A stretch of 64,000 nt of DNA, from contig JACKKE010000009.1 in the NCBI GenBank assembly GCA_020637595.1, positions 124,001 through 188,000 of the forward strand, in the 5' to 3' direction. A model generated the notes under the pieces. That model did not search any database and was not told the DNA's origin. It saw only the letters and a list, made by a program, of their open reading frames with translations. The DNA is from Rhodobacter sp. (lineage in GTDB: Bacteria; Pseudomonadota; Alphaproteobacteria; Rhodobacterales; Rhodobacteraceae). Within the stretch, counting starts at the first letter, position 1. The number at the start of each line of letters is the position of its first letter. The translations under genes and the position numbers were made by a program. Below, piece after piece: positions 1-7,171 of the stretch.

Positions 1-2
1 AA

Positions 3-1607
3 TGCCAGACCCCGGTGATGAACACGCCCCATGAACAGGTCGCGGGCCATCTGGCCGACGGCCACACGCGCCTGACGCGCAAGCCTGCCGTCTGCTTCGT
101 CGGGCCCGAGGGCTTTGCCAATGCGGTGCCGGCGATGATGGAGGCGCTGGGCGAGCGCAGCCCGGTGATCTTCATCACCTCGTCTTCGACCTTCAAGCGC
201 GAGAATGCGGGCGGCTTCAAGGAGATCGACGACGTCGCCATTGCCGCGCCGCTGGTCAAGTATTCGGTGCAGGTGCGTGACGGCACGCGGATCCGCGAAT
301 ACGTCGACCGGGCCTGGACCGCGGCGCTTTCGGGCTATCCGGGTGCGGTGCATCTGTCGGTGCCGGTCGACCTGATGTTCTCGTCCTTCCCCGAGGATGC
401 GGGCCTCGCCGAGCGCCCCTACCACCGCGGCCCGCGTCCGGTGGCGCGCGCCTGGCCCGATCCCGCCGCGCTGGCGCATGTGCTGGACCTCTTGCGTCGG
501 GCCGAGCGTCCGGTGATCATTGCCGGGCATTCGGTCTGGTGGTCGGGCGGCGAAGAGGCGCTGGTTGCCGCTGCAAGCGCCCTGCGCCTGCCGGTCTATG
601 GCCAGCCCGGGCATCGCAAGCTGATGGGCGAAGACGCCGAGCCCTGGATGGGGTTGGCGGATTTCCACCAGTATCCGCCCTCGAAGCCGGCGATTTCCGA
701 CAGCGATCTGGTGCTGGTGATCGGCGGCAAACTGGACAATACGCTGAACTTCGGGAACGCGCCGTTCTTCCCGGCCACGACCCGCGTCGTCTGCGTCAAC
801 GGCAGTGCCGAGGAGCTTGAGTTCAATCGCCCCGCCGATGACCTGCTGCTCTGCGACCCCGGCGCCTTCTGCGAGGCGTTGGCAGGCGTCGGCCGGACCT
901 GGCCGCAGTGGTTCGATCTGCAGCGCAGCCGCCGTGGTGACTGGGTCGAGGGCTGGGAGGCGACACTCGCCGCCGAGGCCGCGCAGGACGATACCGAGGG
1001 CCGCAAGGTGCACCCGTTGCATCTGGCGCTGGAGGTGCAAAAGGCGATGGGCGCCGGCGACTGGCTGGTCTTCGACGGCGGCAACACGCATTTCTGGACC
1101 GAGATCGCGGTCAACATGATCGGCTGGCGCGGCGGGCAGTTGGCGGGGATGCTGAACCCGGGCATCAACTCGATGCTGGGCTGCGGCGTGCCCTTCGCGA
1201 TGTCGGCCAAGAACATCCACCCCGCGTCGAATGTCGTGCTGGTCTCGGGCGACGGGGCGTTTCTGGCCGGGGGCCTGTCGATCGAGACGGCCTTTTGCGA
1301 GGGGCTGCCGATCACCGTGGTGATCGACAACAACGGCGGGCTCGACGCGATCAGCCAGCAGCAGGAGCGTTTGTTCAAGACGCCGATGCACGTGGCGACC
1401 GATTTCCGTGACATCCCCTTCCACGCGATGGTCGAGGGGCTGGGCGGCTATGGCGAATTGGTCACCCACCGTGACCAGATTACCGCGGCGGTCCGGCGCG
1501 GCATGGCCAGCGGCAAACCCGCGCTGATCAACGTGAAAACCCGTGGCGTGATCAGTCCGATCATTGCCGCAACCTCGGACAAGCGCGACAAGGCGTCAAT
1601 CGAGTGA
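3..1607 (+). CDS. Thiamine-diphosphate-dependent enzyme, acetolactate-synthase-like (5' end outside window)
   Basis: The frame is open to the left edge, so roughly the first 40 residues of a ThDP enzyme of about 570 residues are missing; the GTG at 15 is not the true start. The PHEQ motif just inside the window carries the cofactor-activating Glu of the Pyr domain. A central domain follows, and then the PP domain with the ThDP/Mg motif: GDG at 1248-1256 and the paired Asn at 1329-1334. The Glu argues against glyoxylate carboligase, which lacks it. Such enzymes condense or decarboxylate 2-oxo acids, but the substrate cannot be told from sequence alone. The next gene starts 11 bases after the stop and is probably cotranscribed, so a link to ureide or oxo-acid metabolism is possible but unproven. 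Confidence 0.85.
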   Translation, partial: CQTPVMNTPHEQVAGHLADGHTRLTRKPAVCFVGPEGFANAVPAMMEALGERSPVIFITSSSTFKRENAGGFKEIDDVAIAAPLVKYSVQVRDGTRIREYVDRAWTAALSGYPGAVHLSVPVDLMFSSFPEDAGLAERPYHRGPRPVARAWPDPAALAHVLDLLRRAERPVIIAGHSVWWSGGEEALVAAASALRLPVYGQPGHRKLMGEDAEPWMGLADFHQYPPSKPAISDSDLVLVIGGKLDNTLNFGNAPFFPATTRVVCVNGSAEELEFNRPADDLLLCDPGAFCEALAGVGRTWPQWFDLQRSRRGDWVEGWEATLAAEAAQDDTEGRKVHPLHLALEVQKAMGAGDWLVFDGGNTHFWTEIAVNMIGWRGGQLAGMLNPGINSMLGCGVPFAMSAKNIHPASNVVLVSGDGAFLAGGLSIETAFCEGLPITVVIDNNGGLDAISQQQERLFKTPMHVATDFRDIPFHAMVEGLGGYGELVTHRDQITAAVRRGMASGKPALINVKTRGVISPIIAATSDKRDKASIE

Positions 1608-1617
1608 GGAGCATCGC

Positions 1618-1962
1618 ATGAGCATCACCTTCACCACCCATGTCCTGAACGGCACCGACGGCACCCACGCCGCCGGTGTCGCGCTCAGGCTTTGCGCGGG
1701 CGACGCAGTTCTGGCCGAGGGCGTGACCGACGCCGGCGGCCGGCTGCGCTGCGAAATTGCGGTCACCGCCCTGCCAGCCGATGGCGCGGTCGACCTGCAG
1801 CTGGACACGGCGGCTTTCTGGCGGGATCGGGGCGTGCCACGCCAGGGGCCGCAGATCGTCGCCGGCGTCACGATCCGCCTGTCGCTGCCGCAAGGCGAGG
1901 GGCATCACCATGTGCCGGTGATGCTGTCGCCCAATTCGCTCTCGGCCTGGTGGTCGGCATGA
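1618..1962 (+). CDS. Transthyretin-like / 5-hydroxyisourate hydrolase family protein
   Basis: The 114-residue product has the family length and layout. Near the N-terminus is TTHVLNGTDG, resembling the TTHVLD signature, and near the C-terminus HHHVPVMLSP, resembling the HYHVPLLLSP signature with its active-site His. The classical C-terminal tetrapeptide YRGS is replaced by WWSA, so the catalytic tail is altered and true hydroxyisourate hydrolysis is uncertain. The ATG at 1618 is preceded by GAGGAG with good spacing and lies 11 bases after the stop of the ThDP enzyme, indicating one operon. If active, it would open the ring of the urate oxidase product in purine breakdown. No other purine gene is visible in the window. 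Confidence 0.7.
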   Translation: MSITFTTHVLNGTDGTHAAGVALRLCAGDAVLAEGVTDAGGRLRCEIAVTALPADGAVDLQLDTAAFWRDRGVPRQGPQIVAGVTIRLSLPQGEGHHHVPVMLSPNSLSAWWSA

Positions 1963-2111
1963 TCCGGGAGCCCTCTGCGCCGGCTCGATCGAGTCGAGAA
2001 ACAGAATGGACTTGCCCGGCTTTGAGTGTTTGATCCCATAGTTTGATGGTGCGTTCCTTTCGCCATGTCGGCCTCCTAACCTCAAAGTCAGGGGGCAAAG
2101 CATCTACAAAT
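1963..2111. other. Non-coding or decayed stretch, unrecognised
   Basis: I recognise no intact gene here. On the minus strand a strong Shine-Dalgarno-like TTAGGAGG sits just before an ATG at 2066-2064, as if the beginning of a gene had been left behind. The frame that follows runs without obvious homology towards the transthyretin-like gene. It lies between that gene and prophage scraps, so it may be the edge of a lost insertion, but no terminal repeats are visible. Confidence 0.3.
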
Positions 2112-2278
2112 CTAGGGGCACCTCAAGTTGGCGAGCCGGGTGCCAAGTCCCGCGCCTGTGATCTGGCCGCGCCAGGCGGATTTCAGGCCAGCGCCCGCCT
2201 CACGCATGGCAGTGGTGACAGCCTTTTCGCCTGCAACAGGGCTGCGAGGTCGGGGCTGATCTCGAGCTTCAGCTTCAT
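2112..2278 (-). pseudogene. Phage HK97-gp10-like tail-component remnant
   Basis: Reading leftward from ATG 2278-2276, the peptide starts MKLKLEISPDLAALLQ. A frameshift near 2230 then gives AVTTAMREAGAGLKSAWRG followed by ITGAGLGTRLAN, a pattern typical of the HK97 gp10-like / small tail-completion proteins of Rhodobacterales prophages. The frame stops at TAG 2114-2112 after only about 55 residues, where the family usually has well over 100. Its start overlaps the stop of the preceding fragment as ATGA, as in intact phage morphogenesis operons. It is a dead remnant, recognised from family pattern rather than a search. Confidence 0.6.
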
Positions 2279-2460
2279 GCGGGCCTCAGGTCCAGCGTCC
2301 AGATCAGCCGTTCCCGGTCGCGCAGCGGCTCGCCCTGGACGACATGGCTTTCCGCACCGATCACGATCATATCGCCCAGACGCGGGGCGGGCAGGTCGGC
2401 CACGTGCACGTCCACCACCGTCGTGTTGCTGACGAGGCGCCCAGCGCCGAAGTCGGTGAT
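2275..2460 (-). pseudogene. Phage head-tail joining protein remnant (C-terminal part)
   Basis: The minus-strand frame from 2460 to the TGA at 2277-2275 encodes about 61 residues. It contains ITDFGAGRLVSNTTVVDVHV, then GDMIVIGAESHVVQGEPLRD and LIWTLDLRPA. This is the C-terminal half of head-tail joining/adaptor proteins, which end with a VQGEPxRDxERLxWTLD-type motif. A TAG at 2463-2461 precedes it and the N-terminal part is gone. It abuts the tail-component remnant in the order used by phage head-tail modules. Nothing recognisable lies between 2461 and 2534. Confidence 0.6.
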
Positions 2461-2534
2461 CTACAAACCGACCACGCGATGCTCAATTCGAAAGATGTCT
2501 GGCCGGTGCGGCGATCCGGTCTGTTGCGGGTCAA

Positions 2535-2849
2535 TCAATCGACAGCAATTTCAACCACCTCACCAGTGATGCGCGTCGGGTAGGTGCGAAGGTTGACACA
2601 GGCAGGTGCGCGCATGGCCTCTCCGGTGCGGTAGTCGAAGGTCGCGCTGTGCTTCGGGCACTCAATCTCGTAGTCCATCACCAACCCGTCCGCGAGGTGG
2701 ACGTGCTCGTGCGTGCAGTGTCCATCTGTGCAGAACACCTCGTCGTCGGGCGAACGGTAGACCACATAGGACTTCCCCGCGTGGTCGAACCGGACCAGAT
2801 CTTCCGGCTCGATGTCGTCGAAGCGGCAGGCGGCGATCCAGGTCGTCAT
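2535..2849 (-). CDS. MocE-type Rieske [2Fe-2S] ferredoxin
   Basis: The 104-residue soluble protein has the two Rieske cluster-binding boxes, CTH (within HCTHEH) and CPKH, separated by the usual loop of under 20 residues. The overall sequence follows MocE-family ferredoxins. It should carry single electrons from a ferredoxin reductase to an oxygenase. Its ATG overlaps the stop of the membrane hydroxylase gene as ATGA (2849-2846), so the two are translationally coupled and it is the likely electron donor of that enzyme. In Sinorhizobium the MocDEF proteins support demethylation of a methylated inositol amine. The reductase partner (MocF) is not visible here. Confidence 0.85.
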   Translation of the reverse strand: MTTWIAACRFDDIEPEDLVRFDHAGKSYVVYRSPDDEVFCTDGHCTHEHVHLADGLVMDYEIECPKHSATFDYRTGEAMRAPACVNLRTYPTRITGEVVEIAVD

Positions 2850-3862
2850 GCGGCGCTCCCGTTCTTGGCGTTGAGACGGGCTTTCTTGGCCTGAAAGCGG
2901 GCATTCATCCGCGCTTCGCCGTCCTTCGAGCCGTCGTGAAAGGTGCCGAACCACTTGTCGAGCGGGATCAGCCCGTCGCCGTAGTTCACTTCAAAGAACT
3001 TGTGGTGCAGGTAGTGAATGTAGGCATGGCTATCGAGCGCGCGGTTTTCGCCGATTTCCATCTTGTCGAACCCGATGTGACCGGGGATCGCGCCGAACCC
3101 GGCGGTGTGCAGCTGGTAGAGCGCGATCAACGGGTTGGACGGGATCAGGAAGTGATAGAAGATTGTCGCGAAATAGGCGAGGTGCTCGACCGGGTGCATG
3201 CTGAGCGACGACCACGGGCTGGGGTTGACCGAGTTGTGGTGGATCGAATGCACCCATTTGTAGAGGAACGGCGTGTGGATCAGCCGATGGATGCAGAAGA
3301 AATGTGCCTCGTGGATCACGGGGACCAGCAGCGCCACCATCGCCAGATACCAAGGATGGTCGGCCAGTGCGACCCAGGGACCGATGCCGTTCGCATAGGC
3401 CCAGAGCATCATCACTTCGAACAGCGTCCAGATCGGGATGCCGATCAGGAACCCGCGCAGCGCGTTGTCGAGGTTCTGACTGCGGAACCAGAACACGTCG
3501 GACGGCTGCTCCGAGGGCCATTTCCCGTTGTACTTGAACCGGTTGCCCTGCGCGCGCAGAACATAGAGGCGCAGTTCGACCGCGCCGAAGAAAACAAAGA
3601 TCGCGAGCGCGTTCACGGCATAAAGCCAAAGCACCCATCCCCAGGCGAGGCTGCGCATCGTCTCGACGTCCGGGATCACCCAGAGCCACCATGCCACCGC
3701 CGAGGCCGCCCAGAGGACGTTGAAGGGCAGGAAGTAATGCGGCAACCACCGCAACAGTTTGAGCGGCTGCGGGGGAAATGTGAACAGGGGCGCGGTGGCG
3801 GCGGGCTCCGTCGGGGCCCAGTCGCCGCGCTTGTTCCGGGTGCCGTATTTCAGATCGTCCAT
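2846..3862 (-). CDS. Fatty acid hydroxylase / sterol desaturase superfamily membrane di-iron oxygenase
   Basis: The 338-residue protein has several hydrophobic segments (near residues 40-60, 70-95 and 145-190) and the eight-His di-iron pattern of this superfamily. The boxes include HEAHFFCIHRLIH, HSIHH, HPVEH and HYLHH. It would hydroxylate a C-H bond at the inner membrane using O2 and electrons from the Rieske protein encoded immediately downstream. The start at 3862 was chosen because it lies 7 bases after the stop of the upstream PanB-like gene and has a GAGG-like Shine-Dalgarno; an in-frame start at 3901 would overlap that gene. The substrate is unknown; the MocE partner and nearby inositol operon suggest an O-methyl-inositol demethylase. 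Confidence 0.85.
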   Translation of the reverse strand: MDDLKYGTRNKRGDWAPTEPAATAPLFTFPPQPLKLLRWLPHYFLPFNVLWAASAVAWWLWVIPDVETMRSLAWGWVLWLYAVNALAIFVFFGAVELRLYVLRAQGNRFKYNGKWPSEQPSDVFWFRSQNLDNALRGFLIGIPIWTLFEVMMLWAYANGIGPWVALADHPWYLAMVALLVPVIHEAHFFCIHRLIHTPFLYKWVHSIHHNSVNPSPWSSLSMHPVEHLAYFATIFYHFLIPSNPLIALYQLHTAGFGAIPGHIGFDKMEIGENRALDSHAYIHYLHHKFFEVNYGDGLIPLDKWFGTFHDGSKDGEARMNARFQAKKARLNAKNGSAA

Positions 3863-3869
3863 GCTGGCC

Positions 3870-4661
3870 TCAGAGCGTTTGTGCGCGGGTAATAAATTCA
3901 TCGAATTGCGCCGGATCCATGCGAACCTGGTGCCGGACTTCTGGATAGGTGCCAGTCGCTACGTCGCGGGCGAAGGCGCGGAACGCCTCTTCGCGCTTGC
4001 GTTGCAACTCGGCCTCGAGTGCCTCGAAATCCGCGTATTTCTTTGCGTGACGCGGATAGTGGCCGGTGTGGGTTCCCAGCACGTCCGACGAGAAAAGGTA
4101 TTGCGTGTCGCACACGTCCCCGCAGCCCATGCCCATCGTGATCATCGGCGAGTTGCGGGTGATATGATCGGCCAGTTCGACCGGTACGACCTCGACCTCG
4201 ATGGCCGCAGCGCCCGCGTTTTCGAGGCCCTTGACGTGGCGCAGCACGCGCAGGGCTTCGTCTGCGGTCTTGCCGACGGCCCGGAAATTGGTCCAGGTCG
4301 CCCGGTTCGGAACCAGGCCGACATGCCCGGTGACTGGGATTCCCTCGCGCGTCATGGCTTCGATGAATTGCGGTGAATGCGAGCAATAGACTGCATCGGC
4401 GCCACGCTGCAGGATTTCGAACCCGGCCCGGATGGCCTCGGACGGGGACGCGACCGAACCGTGCGGCATACCCGCCGAAATGAAGGCGGCTGGGGCCGCG
4501 GCGCGGATCGGCTCGAGCGTATGATCGGGCTCACACGAGAGGATGACGAGGCCGGCTTCGGTAGCTGCCGCGGCCTCGGCGCCACTGTCGACATGCATCT
4601 GAAGCCATTTGCGGGTCCCCTTTTGCTGCTGGAGGTCGAATACGGTCGGTCGCCGATTCAT
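3870..4661 (-). CDS. PanB-like (ketopantoate hydroxymethyltransferase family) protein lacking usual metal ligands
   Basis: The 263-residue product aligns along its length with PanB. The middle has GHVGLVPN in place of GHLGLTPQ, then VVPVELADHIT in place of CVPVELAKRIT, and a glycine-rich MGMGCGDVCDTQ in place of GIGAGNVTDGQ. However, the GDS, ADLPF and KIEGG-type segments that hold Mg2+ and substrate in true PanB are replaced by CEPDH, SAGMP and CSHSP. It is therefore probably a paralogue with another reaction in the phosphoenolpyruvate-mutase/PanB barrel fold. ATG 4661 has AAGGGG upstream; 4691 is a less likely alternative. It is the first gene of a three-gene operon with the hydroxylase and the Rieske protein. 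Confidence 0.7.
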   Translation of the reverse strand: MNRRPTVFDLQQQKGTRKWLQMHVDSGAEAAAATEAGLVILSCEPDHTLEPIRAAAPAAFISAGMPHGSVASPSEAIRAGFEILQRGADAVYCSHSPQFIEAMTREGIPVTGHVGLVPNRATWTNFRAVGKTADEALRVLRHVKGLENAGAAAIEVEVVPVELADHITRNSPMITMGMGCGDVCDTQYLFSSDVLGTHTGHYPRHAKKYADFEALEAELQRKREEAFRAFARDVATGTYPEVRHQVRMDPAQFDEFITRAQTL

Positions 4662-4729
4662 GGCGCAATCCCCTTGGTTGGTTTGCGGCAACCTAGAAGG
4701 ACGGCGGAAACTTTACTCCGAGAACCTTG

Positions 4730-4746
4730 ATTTGATCAGATCAAAT
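4730..4746. promoter_or_regulatory. Palindromic candidate operator in front of the PanB-like/hydroxylase/Rieske operon
   Basis: ATTTGATC and GATCAAAT form perfect 8-base arms around one central base. The site lies about 70 bases upstream of the PanB-like start and overlaps the last codons and stop of the LacI-family gene. A related half site, CTGATCAAA, recurs at 4861-4869. The position fits an operator or activator site for the operon; which regulator binds is unknown. Confidence 0.45.
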
Positions 4747-5741
4747 GGATTCCGAGGTGAAGGTGATGAACCGGATTGGTGGGTTCTCGACGGTATCGTC
4801 GGTCAAGCCGATCTTTGCCATCGTCAGATCGATCGCTCGCCGGGCCTGCGCCTCGGGGATCTGATCAAAAAAAATAATGTCCGCGACCCCATTGAGAAGC
4901 CCCGCACGGGAGTTCTCGGTCAGTTCGTGTCCAACATAGAACACATGGGTTTCCTGGCGCGACAACGGGTCGAGGAGCGCCGAATTTGCCCCCCGACGCT
5001 GTAAACGCCGACCACATCGGGCCATTGAGACAAAGCGGCTTCCATCCGGCGGCGCATGACGCCCGGGTCATCAAGCCCGAAGATCGCATAGCTGAAATTC
5101 AGATCCGGGCGGCCCTTTTCGGCGAGGAAATCGGAAAACCCGCGGACCCTGTCCCGATGCACCTGGTAGGCGCCGCTGTGGCAGACCGCGAGAATGGTGC
5201 CGCTGGCCTGACACATGCGCGACAGCATGTAACCGGCAGAGCGTCCGACCGCGTAGTTGTCGATCCCGACGAAGTCCGCGCCGTCGAGCACCGGCGTCAC
5301 GATCTCGACAATCGGGAGGCCGCTGGCGAGTTGTTCGGCGAGCGCAGGCCGGATTTGCGGGTCGTAGGTCGATGCGATGATGAGCGCGGCACGCGGGCGG
5401 GCGGGCCTTCGGATATGGTCCGCCACGCTGATCGCGTCAGCAGGGTCGAAGAACGTGACCTGGACCTGAACCGAACTGTCCAGCGATGCCCCGATGCGGC
5501 GAAACGCAGCGGCGAGGCGCCGGAAGAATGTCGCCTTTGGACCGACGATGATCACCTCGACCAGCAAAAGCCCTCGGTGCGTTTCGGGCAGGCGGCCCGG
5601 CCAATCGAGTGCCCGCGCAGCGGCAATCACGCGGGCGGCGGTCTGCGGGCGAACGCCGCCGCGGCCGTTGAGGACGCGCTCGACCGTCGCGGTGCCGACT
5701 TTGGCCAGGGTGGCGATGCCGCTGTAGGTCGGTTTGGTCAC
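4741..5741 (-). pseudogene. LacI-family transcriptional regulator, single frameshift
   Basis: From a GTG start at 5741 the product begins with a LacI helix-turn-helix (LAKVGTATVERVLNGRGG) and continues into a sugar-binding-type effector domain. At the run of six C (4989-4994, G on the coding strand) the frame shifts. The effector domain continues in another frame as ANSALLDPL and runs to a TGA at 4743-4741. One extra G restores the expected YSVGGANSALL, so this is a one-base deletion in a homopolymer, either a real mutation or a sequencing error. It is tandem to another LacI gene 30 bases upstream. It may regulate the PanB-like operon lying directly downstream. Confidence 0.75.
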
Positions 5742-5771
5742 GGCTTCTCGATCCTGAATGAAATCATCGGC

Positions 5772-6631
5772 CTAAACCATCTCGGGCAGGTAGATCCGGG
5801 GTTCCAGGAACCACTTCCGTTGCGACGCGGTCTGCCGCCGCGCCAGCCGTACCATGCTGCCAATGGTCGCTCGGCAAAGGTCGGCGAGCGGTGTCGCGAT
5901 CACCATGCTGACATAGCGATCGGCCAACGCCGCGCGGCTGTCTGTGGTGATCTCGTTGACCACCAGCGCGACCTTTCCCGCCAGGCGCAACTCGCGCAGT
6001 GCGGCGATGGCGCCCTCCATCCCGCCACCCGCGATGTAGAGTCCGCGCAGGTCCGGGCGCCGCCGCAGGACGTCGAGCGTCGCCACGTAGGTGAATTGCC
6101 GGGTCTCCAGGTTCACCAGCGCGTCCAGAACCGTGAACTCGGGCGCGCTTTCGCGGATGAACGACTGGAAACCCACGTCGCGCAGCACGTGCCCGTTCCG
6201 GCGGGCGCCGCCCACGAAGACGCCGACCTTGCCTGGCTCGCGGGTTTGGGTGGCAATGCGCCCGACGCGCAGGTTGTCGAGGCCGAAAGAGGCGTGCCTG
6301 CGGTCACGGGCGAAATGGTTGAGCAGGGCAAGACCGTCTTCCCGGCGTCGGTCAATTCGGTGACTGTGCGGTCGATGGTCGGGTGGTTGAGCGCGGTTGC
6401 CGCGATCACAGCGGCGCCCTCTGCCGCCTGCGAGGGCGAGAACCGGATCGAGCCCCTGACGTCGAGATCCGTCCGTGCCTCGGCGGTGCTTTCCAGCTTG
6501 CGCGCGGCCTGAGCGACCTTCTGTACCGCCCGGTCGCTGACGTTCCCGCGACCGTTCAACGCGCGGTCGACGGTCGCTTCACTGAGGCCGGCTTCTCTCG
6601 CGACATCGGCTGGGGTCGGGCGGTTGGCCAT
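5772..6631 (-). pseudogene. Degenerate LacI-family paralogue (internal deletion plus frameshift)
   Basis: ATG 6631 opens a LacI helix-turn-helix (VAREAGLSEATVDRALNGRG). The C-terminal half is strikingly close to the intact regulator at 7172-8206: both contain SFIRESAPEFTVLD and AGGGMEGAIAALREL. Relative to that paralogue, some 35-40 residues of the first effector subdomain are missing after the DNA-binding region. A one-base shift near 6333 splits the rest; adding one base restores a LALLNHFARD-like segment. It points in the opposite orientation to its paralogue, so the pair may stem from an inverted duplication. It is probably not functional as an effector-responsive repressor. Confidence 0.75.
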
Positions 6632-6647
6632 ATGGCATCCTGGATAT

Positions 6648-6661
6648 GAGGGGATCCCCTC
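6648..6661. promoter_or_regulatory. Perfect 14-bp palindrome, candidate operator
   Basis: GAGGGGATCCCCTC lies 17 bases upstream of the start of the degenerate LacI gene, inside the region between two divergent genes. Even-centred palindromes of this size are typical LacI-family operators, so autoregulation by the adjacent repressor is the simplest reading. Confidence 0.45.
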
Positions 6662-6686
6662 AGTATGGCTAACATGAACTTGAGGG

Positions 6687-6715
6687 AATATGAGGGAAAA
6701 ACCACACCTCATATT
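6687..6715. promoter_or_regulatory. Inverted repeat AATATGAGG / CCTCATATT in divergent promoter region
   Basis: Two perfect 9-base arms (6687-6695 and 6707-6715) are separated by 11 bases. A further copy of TGAGGGAA at 6681-6688 partly duplicates the left arm, and ATATGAGGGG at 6644-6653 echoes it next to the 14-bp palindrome. The cluster of TGAGG elements lies between the degenerate LacI gene and the desaturase stump, and probably forms the control region of both. Confidence 0.4.
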
Positions 6716-6773
6716 TACATGATTTCGCCAATTCCCCCTTGGGTCCGCCAAACCTTTGCGTTCGGAGGACGCG

Positions 6774-7063
6774 ATGACGAAACGCGATGACAGCCTTCCG
6801 GGAGGGGACGCGCGCCGTGCCGTTGACACCGATCTCACCACCGCCGAGTGGTATCACAGTGACGTGCCGCGCAAGGTGATGAAAGGGCTGATGGCCCGGT
6901 CTGATCAGCGGGCGATCCGTGACACGATCCTTCTGTCCGGCCTGATGGCGGCCTTTGCCGGTCTTGGCATCGCGCACTGGCCCAGCTGGGGATCGGCGCC
7001 GTTCTGGCTGGCTTACGGCGTGCTGCACGGTTCGCCGCCTTCCACGCGGGGCTCGACGGCTGA
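6774..7063 (+). pseudogene. 5' stump of a fatty-acid-desaturase-type membrane oxygenase gene
   Basis: After GGAGGAC and ATG 6774 the product reads like the N-terminus of FA_desaturase-family (AlkB/MocD-like) enzymes: AEWYHSDVPRKVMKGLMARS, then a membrane segment and FWLAYGVLHGS. At the point where the family continues with the first His box (RWHECGHG-like) homology ends, near 7030. A different frame then gives a short tail FAAFHAGLDG with a TGA at 7061-7063, as if the 3' end of a downstream gene had been joined by deletion. None of the His ligands remain, so the gene is dead. Its place between LacI regulators of the inositol locus suggests a lost oxygenase module. Confidence 0.7.
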
Positions 7064-7145
7064 CGCGGGCGGTTCCATGAGGCGCGTCTTTTCCAGGCGT
7101 GCGTCGTCGGGCCTTGCCACGCGCCCGGCATTCTGCTTCCATCAA

Positions 7146-7161
7146 TGACGAAGAAACGTCA
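7146..7161. promoter_or_regulatory. TGACG-N6-CGTCA operator, copy 1
   Basis: TGACG (7146-7150) and CGTCA (7157-7161) form perfect arms with a 6-base spacer. The site ends 10 bases before the ATG of the intact LacI regulator, where a bound repressor would block its own expression. The same element recurs after the gene. Confidence 0.6.
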
Positions 7162-7171
7162 TGGAGGCAGA

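Noticed and set aside
2112..2460. Part of a gene transfer agent cluster
   Set aside because: Only two broken fragments remain with no capsid, portal or terminase genes nearby, so an ordinary prophage scrap is enough.
2606..3892. A 428-codon plus-strand frame opposite the Rieske and hydroxylase genes
   Set aside because: No motif, while the minus strand shows Rieske and His-box motifs and an ATGA overlap.
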